This document shows positions 46,546 to 57,893 of a DNA stretch of 64,000 nucleotides, piece after piece. Under the pieces are notes generated by a model. It was given only the letters and a program-made list of their open reading frames with translations, had not been told where the DNA came from and searched no databases. The position numbers were made by a program, and so were the translations under genes. Position 1 is the first letter of the stretch. Every line of letters starts with the position of its first letter. This stretch comes from Neurospora tetraspora (Eukaryota; Ascomycota; Sordariomycetes; Sordariales; Sordariaceae), in contig NW_026944387.1 in the NCBI RefSeq assembly GCF_033439725.1, positions 3,968,001-4,032,000 on the forward strand. Reading direction: 5' to 3'.

Positions 46546-47100
46546 GTGATCCGGCCCAAGGTAAAGGCGCACATGCTGTATACAGGTACCCGTTTTGAAC
46601 TTTCTTCTCGTGCTATCCCTTCGTCTTTGACGCGGGGTTTGCCTTTCCGTCGTTATCTACCTCTAGGTAGGCCTTGGCCGCTGGATCCCGGCACCCCACT
46701 GCATCCCAGCCAAGCCGGTTATCAAGGACCGGTGCCTCAAGCTTACGTCCCAGCAGCCGGTCCCTGGCCGGAGGGCCCTGCCCGCACGCCCGCCGTCATC
46801 CCCCATCCCGAACAGGAGATGGCCGACTAGGGATGGGAGCTGTATGACGCGGCGAAGGGGTTGCTGTGAGGCCAGGCACCATCAAGCACGAAAACGAGCA
46901 GCAGTACGATGAGCCGAACGACTTCCTCGGGGGTTATCAAGACTGGTCTTACGCTCAGCAGCTGGTTCCTGCCCTTCGTGCGCCCGCCCCGAACCGAGTA
47001 ATATCCTGCCAAGAGGGATGAAAGCCGAAGCCTCTGTTCTCCAGCCCGCGCAAGTTCTCGTGGGAGGATGGGTACAGCAACAGCGAGCACGATTATGAGT
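46546..47100 (+). pseudogene. Pro-rich coding-like remnant, unidentified
   Basis: The plus strand is open over 46546-46830, encoding a Pro/Ala-rich stretch (GPVPQAYVPAAGPWPEGPA). Coding-like sequence seems to continue to about 47,000 in other frames (ENEQQYDEPNDFLGGYQDW). I do not recognise a family. It appears broken. A resemblance in composition to the Gln/Trp/Tyr-rich frame at 51,438 is weak. Confidence 0.35.
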
Positions 47101-47554
47101 CAATGCAACGCACTACACCCGAGCCACGGGTGATAGGGCAACATCAGGCCACCACCGTGTCCGTCCATCTTTTTCGACAGGTTTTATTCCGGGGCTAAAA
47201 GGTGGATGGAGAGAGACTCCGAAGTTAGACTGTTAGTCCTGGAAACTAGGTATATGCTTACTCAGAGTCAGAGCCTCGGTCAGGTATGTTAGTGATGGCA
47301 TGAATGGTCGAGGAGTTCGTTCCAGGTTGGTGGGGTGTGCAATGTCTTGTACATGGCAATGATCAAAATTCCAGTGACAAAACCGCCGGTTTCCAATGTG
47401 GTTATGATTGCGGATCCCGGGCTTTCAGGGGTTGTTAAGACTAAGGGTTTTGTATGGAATGGTGTGTGCTTGTAGAACTTCGGTGTGTCTGAACGTGGAA
47501 TTCGTGGGTAGGGTTTCTCTTTGGCAACGCGTGTATAATGAAAACATGTATATG
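47101..47554. other. Stretch without supported gene
   Basis: No domain or intron pattern is seen; ordinary composition. Confidence 0.35.
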
Positions 47555-48417
47555 TTATCTTTCGAGAAGAGAATTCAACTCCTCCAGGTCACTCCTCAGA
47601 CTACAAAAGCTGTTGCTTGAAGTTGAGCGCCATGGCATCGAACGTCTCGCGCAGTTCCCGGCCCGGGCGGCCGGGCCGGACGCGGTTCTCTGCCTTTTGG
47701 CCACAGCTTTGTCTTCCTGGTCGGTCAAATCCACCGTGGCTGACGGCACGACGACACGGGGGCCGGCTGGTTTGATGCTTTGGATTACGGCCTGCTGAGT
47801 GCGTTGCAAGTCACCGAAATAGGAGTAGAGGACATGAGTAGTATTCAAGTACTGAGCAATGACCCCATATGCCCTCAAAGTGAGCTGGTCGTATGTGATG
47901 GGACGCAGCATATCCGACTTGCTCGCATTATAAAATTTAACGGCTTCGATAACGATGATATCTCACGATTTCTCTCATCCTATTACCGATCAGTGGCTGG
48001 ATATTGCTGTCCCAAATGCAGACGATGGCCGCCCTCACGCCGGGGTAGCATCTCATCGTGGCGGGCAGGAGCATCGCGATCATGCCGGTTTGGCGAAGGG
48101 TATTCTCCAGGGGCATGTTCAAACGCGTTTCGGTAACTGAATGCTAAGTCTACCGCGACTAGCAGTCGCTGGGCTAACCTGACTCGAAGGCCAAGGGTGT
48201 AGACGCTGCCGCCCGTAACGACATGATCTCTATGAATGAGATCATCGAGCACGTCCCTCGCATAATGCGTCGCGGCCGCTTCGACGCCGATGCTCTCACC
48301 CGCCTCATAGGCCCCAACACTTTCGCCGGCCCTACCCCCGCCAGAGGACGATGACGTCGAGGTATGGGCGGAGGTGCCATGGGAGGTGCCATAGGCTGGA
48401 ATCGTTGTGGTGGTCAT
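47555..48417 (-). pseudogene. Broken gene, unidentified
   Basis: The minus strand reads as protein-like sequence throughout, but in more than one frame. There is a Ser/Gly/Thr-rich N-terminal part from 48417, a hydrophobic helical middle (MPLENTLRQTGMIAMLLPAT) and a polar part ending near 47555 (FGDLQRTQQAVIQSIKPAGP). No introns account for the frame changes, so the copy looks broken in about two places. I do not recognise the family. A captured foreign or viral origin can be neither shown nor excluded. Confidence 0.4.
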
Positions 48418-48474
48418 TCGGAGGGGTCATCTTCATCACGATCTGGGACATTGGGTTGAAATGCCGCCCCAAAC

Positions 48475-49004
48475 ATGGACCCGGTCAAGGAAAACGTCGA
48501 CAAATCGATGACGCAAATCCACAAGACCTGGTGGAAGCATGTAAATGGTTTGGCCGAAAAGTTCGCCAACCACCCAGACCCAGAAGCATGGTTCAAGCAC
48601 TTTAACCAGTCTCTTGAGGACATGGAACAGGGACCGCCTCCCCGGGCCCCAACACCGCCGCTGGCCCTGCCCCTATTGCTACTCCTATACAGCCCGTTGC
48701 TCCCGTCGTCCCCGTTCTCCCTACCGGAAACTTCGTCACCAAGGCCTCGTTCGACAAGGTGAAGGAGGAGGTGACATCTCTCGGGCTCTCGGTAACCGGT
48801 CTGCGGACCATAGTGGCCGATTTTCAGCACTGGAGGGACACCTTCCTCCAGGATTTCGGCAAGTCCAGCCAGAAGCGCAACTCCATCAAGGGCCTTTTCA
48901 GTAGCGGCTCGCCGCTGAAGTACAACCTCCGCCCGGGTCCCCGTGCTTCCTTCAAAGCAATATATCTAGCTAAAACACGTTTCCCGTTGTGCTTTGCTTC
49001 TTGA
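48475..49004 (+). pseudogene. Charged helical protein remnant, unidentified
   Basis: Opens with a helical, Trp-rich N-terminus (MDPVKENVDKSMTQIHKTWW, then HPDPEAWFKHFNQSLEDME). A Pro/Val-rich linker and a second helical stretch follow (SFDKVKEEVTSLGLSVTGLR, DFQHWRDTFLQDFGKSSQKR). The sequence is protein-like on the plus strand but not in one continuous frame. It diverges from the gene at 48417, leaving only about 57 bp between the two starts, a possible shared promoter. Family unknown. Confidence 0.4.
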
Positions 49005-49467
49005 AACATTGACCTGAACGCTTGCACTCATCTTCGCCATCTCCGTTGATATGTTCTAGGAATGACGTCGGGGACAAAAGAGCAACCAGAGGGATATGGA
49101 GTAATGTCGCGGTTGAATGTGGTCCATTTGGAACCGAAAATACCTCTACCGGGTACCGAGTTGTCTAGGGTTCACATTGGGAGCAAGGGTCCCGGCAAAG
49201 TTCATGTTGAGCATTCCCTCGGGGTTCTGGGGACCACACCTACACGTTCAGGTAAGAGACTTTCTGACTTCTGTCCACTGTTGCTACTTTGGCGCGGTGG
49301 AAATGTTCAGTGGCGTGACCGGAATCGGAGGGAGATTTCGGCCATAACGAAGAGAGGACGGGGTGGGAAAACCATCCGATTTTATGGGGGTCACGCGCTT
49401 TGCCTGAGGCGTGATGGACTCGGCCGGGAGGGGTTCGTCGTCGCTGTCCTTTTCGACGGTAGCAGTG
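49005..49467. other. Stretch with no assigned gene
   Basis: Either strand can be read in short open segments. It probably includes the decayed 3' part of the RNA-ligase-like region to the right, but no ligase motif is recognisable. Confidence 0.3.
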
Positions 49468-50115
49468 TTAGCTCTCTCCGTAGTAAAATGTCCGGCATCC
49501 GTAAAGACGCAGAAAGCGGCCTTTGTAAGTGATGGGGTTACCGGCCTGAGCGAACAACTTTTTGAATTGAGGATGGGGCCGTTGGGGCGAATGCGAATTA
49601 TGTGGACAGATTGTCCTCCAAATCTTGATAGATTGTCCTTGAGCGAAGTCGAAGAGACTCAGCAATAGCGAGGTCGATGCTACTGCGATGCCTTCCCAAG
49701 CTCCTGTTGGTATTCTGATGCGGTGTGAGCGGCAGGGATCGGATACATCGGACACGGTTTCGTTCCGACAATTACAGGTCGACGCCATCGTAGATTGGAT
49801 GCGGCAGAAGATCGATGTCGTTGCGGGATGGTCGGCAGGGAGGAGAGTATCCGGCTCCATGAAGATATAGCGGTCACCGGCCCTAAAATCGACCTTGCTG
49901 GGACGCTTGACACCGACAGTCCAGCCGTCAACAGTGAGTTTGATGTAATTACGGTGAGCTTTGTCGACATTCGTGATCCGACGGACCGTCACCAGCTTAC
50001 GAACGTGGGCCGGGGGAGGAGAAGCAAACTCGCCGTAGAGCTTCCCTTCGTTCCTTCCGTCAATAGATACTTTTCGTTCCTTAGCCGAGTGCCGCACAAA
50101 AGTTTGACCGCACAA
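49468..50115 (-). pseudogene. RNA ligase-like N-terminal (OB-type) region, probably decayed
   Basis: From 50115 the minus-strand frame reads RKLVTVRRITNVDKAHRNYI, then KLTVDGWTVGVKR and FRAGDRYIFMEPDTLLPADH (about residues 38-96). This matches the N-terminal domain of the DRB0094-type RNA ligases, whose consensus runs KLATVRRV..IEGAD..VDGW.VVVKKGEFK.GD..VYFEIDSFLP. Family members seal or repair RNA ends with an adenylyl-transferase domain. After residue 96 the similarity stops, and no KxDG nucleotide-binding motif is visible in the following 120 residues. The copy is therefore truncated or broken. The call rests on pattern memory, not a search. Confidence 0.5.
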
Positions 50116-50213
50116 AAAAATGAGCGCACATTCTACTTTGTGTTAAACCAAATCCCAAACAACAATTTTACCTCAAGCGCACCATCCCCCAGCCCACCCT
50201 TCAACACGAAGTC

Positions 50214-50336
50214 ATGAGTCTACAAGTTAAACTCGCTACATCTCGCAAACAAGCGCTGTGTACCATCGAGGTGGAGAAGGAGCTCGGCACCGTGACTAAG
50301 CGTTTAGAGAGTCTCGTCAGGGAGCTACTCATGTAG
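50214..50336 (+). CDS. Short coiled-coil ORF (40 aa), uncertain
   Basis: A 40-residue plus-strand frame, MSLQVKLATSRKQALCTIEV followed by EKELGTVTKRLESLVRELLM, with heptad-like spacing of hydrophobic residues. A GTACAT...CCTAG interval starting at about 50,356 looks like an intron shortly after its stop. It may be a remnant of a longer coiled-coil gene. It faces away from the RNA-ligase-like frame, whose start is about 100 bp to the left. Confidence 0.3.
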   Translation: MSLQVKLATSRKQALCTIEVEKELGTVTKRLESLVRELLM

Positions 50337-50583
50337 CTTGAAGCGTCCAAAGGTACATCCACCAAAATATACCCCTGCCGACTACAGCCTGGCGAACAAC
50401 GACACTAATACACAACCCTAGGATCTCCAGATATGCCGGCTTAGAGGGTCACAGTCGGACTCTAGCTCGATCAGCCGCTACCACCAACACGCGGAAAACG
50501 GCGCCTGTTGATGGCTTCCTGGTGACCATCCCTGTGGCGCTTACCGAACCCAACATAGAGTTGGATTTGGGCATCCACGGTGG

Positions 50584-51103
50584 TCAGCTTTTTAAGATCC
50601 GCGAGGATCGGAAAATCTCTTCATCCTGCGGCATCATGATGGTCTCCTCGTCATCTGCATAAAAGATTAGGCAGTCCTGATAAAAACCCTTGGCCGGCTC
50701 GGGTGTGTTCTTTGAAGTGGCGACGTGGTGGTCGTGCGAGACGGAGAAGGTGAGAATTTGCCGGTGAACCTCATCTTCGCGCTTTACAATACGGAAGAGC
50801 TCGACGATGGCCCGCACCGCAAGTGTCATGCTGTGGGCGTTCTGTCGGTCTGCGATATCGAGTGCCGCAGCGTCCCAGTTCTTGACCTTGTGGTCCGTAG
50901 TCCAGACATATCTGGCAGGCCACATACCAATATCGATGAAGCTCATCGTTGTACTTATCTGACGACAAAACGCTGGTATACGTTATTGGCGCCGATGTAT
51001 AGCCCTCTAAGGGGTCGCCCATCGCCACTAACTCCTTCATCATGTTGTTCATGATGGGGTGGTCCAGCGCGGCAACCGGCGCTGCGAATGAGGACGAGCT
51101 CAT
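50584..51103 (-). pseudogene. Hypothetical protein, frame-broken
   Basis: Starts MSSSSFAAPVAALDHPIMNN at 51103. It continues as a helical, acidic protein-like sequence (MWPARYVWTTDHKVKNWDAA, MTLAVRAIVELFRIVKRE) to the stop at 50584, but with a change of frame that no intron explains. The residues do not match a family I know. The copy looks broken once. Confidence 0.4.
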
Positions 51104-51437
51104 CTTAGTGAGAAAGTTACCGTTGCTTGTTACGGTTTTGGCACTTGCCAGTTACTAGTTTGGATTCGGACTTGGTACCTAAATAGAAGAAGCAAACAAA
51201 ACGCCGAGGGGTACCCATAATGTTGTAACATCCATTTAAGCCCCTTGGCAACCCAAACAATATCCTAACAGAAGTACACATTGAGTACATACTTCGTACA
51301 CAACAGCTAATGAAGCTGGCCCAACTGAGAGTTCTGAGACACTTCTCACACGCCTATCCGTGAACAAGAAAAATTGACCCCGACATACAGCCCTGTCTTC
51401 TCCACATCTTGGAAAAAGAACACGAGAAAAAAGCCTT
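51104..51437. other. Short intergenic stretch
   Basis: Lies between two minus-strand coding stretches. It holds the likely promoter of the 51103 gene and the 3' flank of the Gln/Trp-rich stretch. Confidence 0.35.
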
Positions 51438-51797
51438 CTAGGATGGCGGCTGGCCGTTACCAGTCTCGCCGGGCCTCTGGTAGTCCCACTGCCAAACCCA
51501 CTGGTTGGCATTGCCATCCCAGTACCACTGGCCCGCTTGGTGCCCGTGGGCTCTCTGCCAGTCCTGCCAGCGGCTTAGCTGCTGCCAGTAATTGGCATTC
51601 TGCTGGTAATACTGCTGCATCTGGTTGTGCCATTCCTGTTGGTAAAGTTGTTGACCTTCCGGTTGGTCTTCTTCGACAGGCTGGTGTGACTGCGGCTCTT
51701 CCCACTCCTGCTGCTCCCTCTCTCGCCATTGCATGAGCCTTTCTTCTTTGTATCGCTTTGCGGATTTGACCTCCTCGTAAACGCCATCCGCTCCATT
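51438..51797 (-). CDS. Gln/Trp/Tyr-rich stretch in frame behind the RNase H gene
   Basis: Follows the RNase H stop (51798-51800) in the same frame and stays open for 119 codons: GVYEEVKSAKRYKEERLMQW, then REREQQEWEEPQ and the repeat-like QQLYQQEWHNQMQQYYQQNANYWQQ. The charged start and the Gln/Trp-rich tail look like real protein sequence. It may be a former C-terminal extension of the RNase H protein lost through a nonsense change, a read-through extension, or a separate exon. No initiation codon before Met at 51734 is compelling. Confidence 0.45.
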   Translation of the reverse strand, partial: NGADGVYEEVKSAKRYKEERLMQWREREQQEWEEPQSHQPVEEDQPEGQQLYQQEWHNQMQQYYQQNANYWQQLSRWQDWQRAHGHQAGQWYWDGNANQWVWQWDYQRPGETGNGQPPS

Positions 51798-52708
51798 CTA
51801 CTGAACGTATGTGTCGTCTACAAGGAGGAACGGCTGCCTATCCTGTCGGCACTTGCGCGACAGCCTGTCTGCCACGCTATGCAAGGGCATAACTGTGTGG
51901 TAGTGGCCAGGTATCCAGTGAACCACTAGGTTCACCTTCAGTCTGGATCTGGGTCCACGGAATTTCTCTTTCAACTCCTCCGAAAATTTGATGATGGCAT
52001 GGCCCATGTGTTTCATGCTTTTCGGGAACTTTCCCCTCTTTGTTGCCTCAAGAACGGTTTTCGAGTCGGAAAATGTTATTACCGAAGCCTCCATGCGACC
52101 TCCAGCACTGGCTGTATCGACAGGCCGGGTTGCTACACGTTTCTCCAAAATCGTGAGCTCCTTCATTGCTTCCTTGAAAGACTGGGCAATGGCAAGCCCC
52201 TCACACGTTGGGCTGTTTGTGACAGGTATGGCGCTCCATCCTTTGGCTACCTGTCGCTCGACGCTTGCCTCACTAGGCGCAGGTGCAAAGCCCGTGTGCG
52301 CCAGCGCGTAACCTCCGTCCTTTGTGGTTTGGTCGAAGGAGCCGTCTGCGAAAATGCACAGTTGTGTTTTCTGTGCTGTCGAGACAAATTTCATAGCTTC
52401 CAGGGCCTCTCGTAGGGCCGCTTCCCTGCTTGGTGCGATTCGTACCGTTCCGCGGAAATAGTAAGGCGCTGTTCAAAACCATTGTTAGTTTGGCCTTGCC
52501 ATTTCGAGTTGTCCGAACAATGTTAATGCGACTTTGACAGGTAATTGAACAGGTAGCACTGGTGAAGAGGACAGGTCGATAAACAGGTTTTGGGGCAGCA
52601 CTTACAGCCCTTTTTGCTGCGCTTTAGAGCAGTGCTCCCTTGCGCGGCCTGACCCACTGCTGGCACTGCTTCGTCGCGGATTCTTGTTGTCTCGCTTCCT
52701 TCGGACAT
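51798..52708 (-). CDS. RNase H-fold protein (257 aa, two exons)
   Basis: Exons 52606-52708 and 51798-52468. The 137 nt intron (52469-52605) has a GTAAGT donor, CTAAC branch site and ACAG acceptor, and joins KRSKKG to SPYYFRGTV in frame. Residues 70-80 (QLCIFADGSFD) give the first catalytic Asp of a type 1 RNase H (D76). E124 lies in TCEGLAIAQ, D169 in ITFSDSKTVLEA, and HWIPGHYH...VADRLSRK ends with D235. The family cuts RNA in RNA-DNA hybrids. This spliced, stand-alone form looks like a host gene, not part of a reverse-transcribing element, because no polymerase lies nearby. A short basic N-terminus precedes the domain. Substrate unknown. Confidence 0.75.
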
Positions 52709-53950
52709 GGCGTAATCTGGCGCCGTGGTTCTCTGCGCGTTTGATTGGATCGAGCAAGAAAGACTGTGGGCTTGGTTGCACAGCGAAGCGACTGGTGGTT
52801 GTGAAGAGAGCGATGGGTTGGGAAAAAGAGCAGAGAAGGGTGGTGATGAAAGATGAGGGCTTGTCAAAAAAGTTGGCGAGACCAGACAAATCTCGGACCT
52901 TGGAACCGCGTGTCCCGGTCGGGTTGTGCGTCCGGCTGGCAAAAGCGGGGTCACAAACACGGGTGGGACTTGAACGAAGGGCAGGACTCACCGCACTGCA
53001 TCCCGTCTTTTTTGCATAGAGAGGTCTTTGACTACTATGCGCTCGAATGCGGTCCAATTTGACTTGGCGAGCCACCCTTCAACAGTTCAACTTGGTTGAC
53101 GCAATGAATCCCCGAATTCTCCAATCACAAGACCTTGTATTTAGGACCATACTAGTTTCGTACTCCAAACTGCCCATATTGACCATTCGAACGAGGCCTT
53201 CTGTATATAACATTACTCTTAGACGACTGTTTTGACCCTCGCCTTTACGTAAGTGCGCCTAACGCATACATGCTCTGCATCTCACGCCTGTCCTTGAATC
53301 GACAGCCAAGCCTGATGTGTCGAAAGTCGATGACTTTACCAACCAAAAGACAAAGCAAGGGAAGTTGTCTCAAAGCACGTAGTTATACGTGATGCTCAAT
53401 CCGCAGAGCTTCTGCTTGCTAACAACAGGAACTTGTCATCGACAAATGCCAGTCAAGAACCAGTCCAAGGCCTGACATCATCCATCAAACACACAAAATT
53501 CTAACATAATCTTGCTAGCAGAAAGGAGTCATAGAAGGTACCTGCTTCCGAGTTTCACCAGTAAACACCGAATTCTTAAGCAAACCTTCAGTAGTTGACT
53601 CATACATATGTTCAGACTTACTCACAGTGCACCTTGGTCAAGATCATGACCGAAGAAATTGTTTCCATTGTTGATGAGGTGAAGTGTAGTTGGCAAGTGG
53701 AACCCGACAGTCCGGATCATAGGGTGTGGTGGTGGGGTTTGGTGGGGGTAGTGGGGGAGTTCTGCACCCTTGTCCCTTGACCCCTCCACCCCTCGTTGGT
53801 CCACTTTCAACATCCAACAACCTCACAAAGAGAGAAAGGAGAATGGTGGCTACTTCCTAGAGCACCCCTTGACGTTCTCTTAGCTTTTTCTTCGCGTATA
53901 GAGGTACACAGGAGGAAGGAAGAAAAAAACGTTCAAATCAAAAATACAGC
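52709..53950. other. Intergenic stretch
   Basis: Promoter of the RNase H gene on the left and of the following plus-strand gene on the right. The open frames opposite the RNase H leader look like shadows. Composition is ordinary. Confidence 0.4.
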
Positions 53951-54317
53951 ATGATCCAGGAACCTTCTCAGCTTCTCTTCCAAAATCATTTTGAGTCTCC
54001 AGCCCATTTCTACTTCTCATGGCGGGACTCCTCGTCGACATTACCGTCTAGTTCTACAACCAGGGGATTCAGGTTTAGCAAGAATCATGTTGTTGGTTGC
54101 GCAACTCTCATTGGGCCTTCTAGGCTGGGAACAGATTTCTTTGCAACCCAACGTCTGCGGACAACATGCTTGTGGGAGGTGTTGACGTTGCAGCCAAAGA
54201 AACCATCGCCGCTGAAGACAGTGAGCTTCGAGGTGGAATCGAGTGAAGAGAGTGCGGAGGAAGACCCTGTGGATGGGGAGATTGTAGAGGGAAAGCCGGT
54301 GAAGGAAGAGCCCGTAA

Positions 54318-57300
54318 GGCCCTGATCGAGTGCCCGCTGAGCAGCGTTATGGAGATGAAAGTTAAGGGATTTTGTAACCTTCTTAATGTGCCTCCACTCT
54401 GTGGCGATGTAACCGTACCGTATAAGGTCTACATTCTCGTATCTACTATAGAGGCTTACCCTCTTTATCTTAGCATCGCTAAGTCCGACTAACCGCCTTC
54501 GTAAGGGGAAGTAGGGGAAGCCCTATATCTTAGCAGAATATATAATAATATTTACTAGGTATATTTCGTTACTATAATAATATTACTAATTATAATATCT
54601 ATGACTATAGCGATATAAAACGATATTATTAATTTAGTTATTATAGCGGCTAACTGGGAGGGACCGCTATATAATATTAGTAATAAACTTTTTAATTCTA
54701 AGGAAAAAGCCAACGATAATAAACTCGAATCTTTAAGTAACTACAATAGCGAAATTATTGCTAATACGGTAACCAACTACCCTATCTATCTTATTTCTTT
54801 CACTACCTCTTTCTATAAGGAAAAGGAATTATTAAAAACCCTTATTACTAATATTATATCCTTAAATCCCATATTTACTAATATTACTTCGTTTAATACT
54901 ATTATTAATCCTAATTAATCTACTATACCTATCGCTATACTTACTCCTACTCCAATTAAAGGGAGTGGGAAGGAGAAGGGGAAGTGGGTAATTTTACTAC
55001 TAAGCGGCTAACTTATTATTAAGAAAAAGAAAGTTACTTATACTAAAAGAATAACTACTTAATTCATACTCTAATTCTTCTAATATAAGAATAAAAAAGT
55101 ATTCGCTAATATAAAGTGTAAAACGTACGTACTAATCTGAATCTAAATAAAAAAACGCGCGGATAAAGCCTATCCCCAATTTAATTAAAAGCTGTCGACG
55201 ATTTCTAATAAGTAAAATACTAAGAGGAAACGATTTTAATAATTTAAAACCTTAATAGAATATTCTAGGGTAGATTATAATTATAGAATTATAATACTTA
55301 TCGTTAATAATAATATATAAAATCGATTTAACATAGTGTATAATACCCTAAGTAATAATATTGTAAAATTTCGTACCCAATTTTTAAGAAATAAAAAAGT
55401 ATATAAGAATATCTTTTTTCGCGAACGGATAATAAGCTTAAATATTGCGGAACTATCAAAAACGTAAGAGAATTAAAAGAATTCAATACCTATTATTAGG
55501 GATAATTAATACTTCAAAATTTTTAATAATAATGAAGAGGGGGAGGAGGGGGATAATAAGAACGACGATAACGAATTTATTAACCTCCTTACCGCAACCG
55601 AAAAAAAAATAACCCTTATAATAAAACGATATATAATAACTGACCCTAATTTAAGTTCTATTATTACCTCCTCCTCGAATACCCTTGTTAAAATACTATT
55701 TAATAATACCTATTCGACCCTACTATCCCGTAAATAAAAAATAAAAGTAACCGACGTTATTAAGCAATTTATAATCGCCGTTGTAATATCGCTAGTAAAA
55801 ATCCCTAGCGCGGGCGACCTATCTATAATTATTATAAACCTTTAGAAAATATTTAGAAACTAGTTAGAAAAGTATAATATAATAAAATATATTAAGAAAT
55901 TAATAAAGGAACCGTTAATTACTAATATATAATTGAATTTTAATAAAGAGATTAAAGAAATATATATAGAGGAGTAGATTAAGTAGAACTATATACTAAT
56001 AAAAAAGGCTCAAAAAATATAAAAAACGAAAAAGATTAAAAACAAAAAGTTAATAAAGGGGGTAAATACTAAATTATTATATTTAATAAAAGTAATTTAT
56101 ACTTTTATATATATTTTAATACAATATCTATTATATTAATGAAATTATTAATAAAAATCGTCTTTTTTCATCGAAATTAGAAAATTTTAATAAAATTTTA
56201 TCGATTTAATAAGGCACATCCTTCTAATTCTCTCTACTTTACCCCATTTCTTCCTATCTCTCCCTTCTATTCTATTCTATCGACTCTATCGATTCTATAT
56301 TATTTTACGACTTTGCTTCCAAGTAATCCAATTATTAAATATTAACCCCATTACTTTATAGTGTATTTTATGGGGTCATTTATTTTCTAAACTAACCGCC
56401 CTCTCTTTCGCTTTTTCTATTAATATAAAGTCCGCCGCTGTAAAAATATTTTCGTCCAACGTATACCTCAAAATAAAATTATAGAGACTAATTACTATAT
56501 ATAGAAACGAAACCTACTTTAATAAAATATATTTAGGTAGAATAATGTAAATAATACGCTAATACCGCTTTAAATACCTAAAGACTTATTTAATAATTAT
56601 ACGTATATAGGTATAATATAAATTATATAATTCTTTAGTAATTTCTAAAAGATATATCCGTATTTTTCTAATCTTCGAAATAATATTTAATAATTAGAAA
56701 AGGTATAATAATTCCCTAGCGAATATTAAACCCCGCATCTATAACGTAATATCGGTTACCAAGGATACGAAATAATTAACTAAAAATATAGACTATAAAA
56801 AATATATCATTAATCGAACCTTGTATACTGGTTAAAACGCAATAAAAGAAATAATCGAAACCAATAATAGTAAAAACGTTCTAAATAGTAATACCCTTAT
56901 AATTACGTTAATAAAATTAATGATTTTTCTTAATATAAGCTGTAATATAGGTTGTATCGATAGCGCTAATATAATTATTAAAAGCGTTTAATTTAGGATC
57001 GAACTCAATAATAAGATTAAGGAAATTATCGTCTAATAATCGAATAAGCGCCTAATAAAATTTTACTAACTAGGGTAAAAGGTCGTTAATAATTAAAAAT
57101 ATAGAATTCTAATTAATTTTAAAAAAGTACGCGGTAATTCTGTAAACGGCTCCATAAACTATTACGTAGAATATAAATATAACCTTCTAATTAATAATAT
57201 AATATTTACCGTATTCTAAATTAATATTATTATGTAATTAAACAATTAAAGTACTAAATATTTCTTTATTTATTCGAAAGAGGTCCTCGAATTAACGGTC

Positions 57301-57893
57301 TAAATTATATAATAGGGTACGTATAACCTTTTATACTACTAGTAATCTAGAATCGTCGCTATAAACTGAAGTAAAGTCTTTTCGAAGGATAATACGAAGT
57401 ATAAAAATAATAATAAAAGTAAAAACTATATAATTAACTCTACCTGGGTCTATATCAACGTCGTTAAATTAAATAGAATACTTAATTTATATAGTATTAA
57501 TAGCAATATACTATTTATAATATTAAAATCCCTAAATCAAACTACCCCGCACTATAGTAAAGCCGCATTTTATTAAATTATTTATACTTTAACAACTATA
57601 CCTTTTATTCAAATACGAAAACGCACATTTTACGAGAATTCTAGCGACGGCAGAATATAAGGATCTTAATACTACGAACGTTACAGAGTCTAAGCATCTA
57701 TTCCTTATTAAGAAAGTATAAATACTTATATTAATCGGTACCTTATCGACTAAAGTAAGTAGCGTTACAAAAGCTTGGCTATACCTACCTAATTTTAGAT
57801 CTGGGCTAGCGAGCGAAAAAAAAGAAAATACCTATATTAAAACCTTAACTTTGGCGGTCTAAAACGCTGCTCAGAGGGCACTCGATCAGGGCC
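54318..57893 (-). mobile_element. PIF/Harbinger DNA transposon, 3,576 bp
   Basis: The terminal inverted repeat is GGCCCTGATCGAGTGCCC followed by one variable base and CTGAGCAGCGTT, 30 of 31 positions matching between the ends. TAA flanks both sides (54315-54317 and 57894-57896), the TWA duplication of this superfamily. Minus-strand translation at about 56,560-57,050 shows DDE_Tnp_4 landmarks: an AIDTTYI block (AIDGTHI in intact relatives), GFDYFFYCVLTSIQGS and YYVIDAGFN. The interior is RIP-mutated with many stops, while about 150 bp at each end keep normal composition. It is inactive for transposase but the ends look whole. Confidence 0.85.
56560..57050 (-). pseudogene. Harbinger transposase relic (DDE_Tnp_4)
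   Basis: Contains recognisable first and second catalytic Asp contexts (AID.T.I and YYVIDAGF) in the right order and spacing. Numerous stops and AT-shifted codons make it non-functional. Confidence 0.7.
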
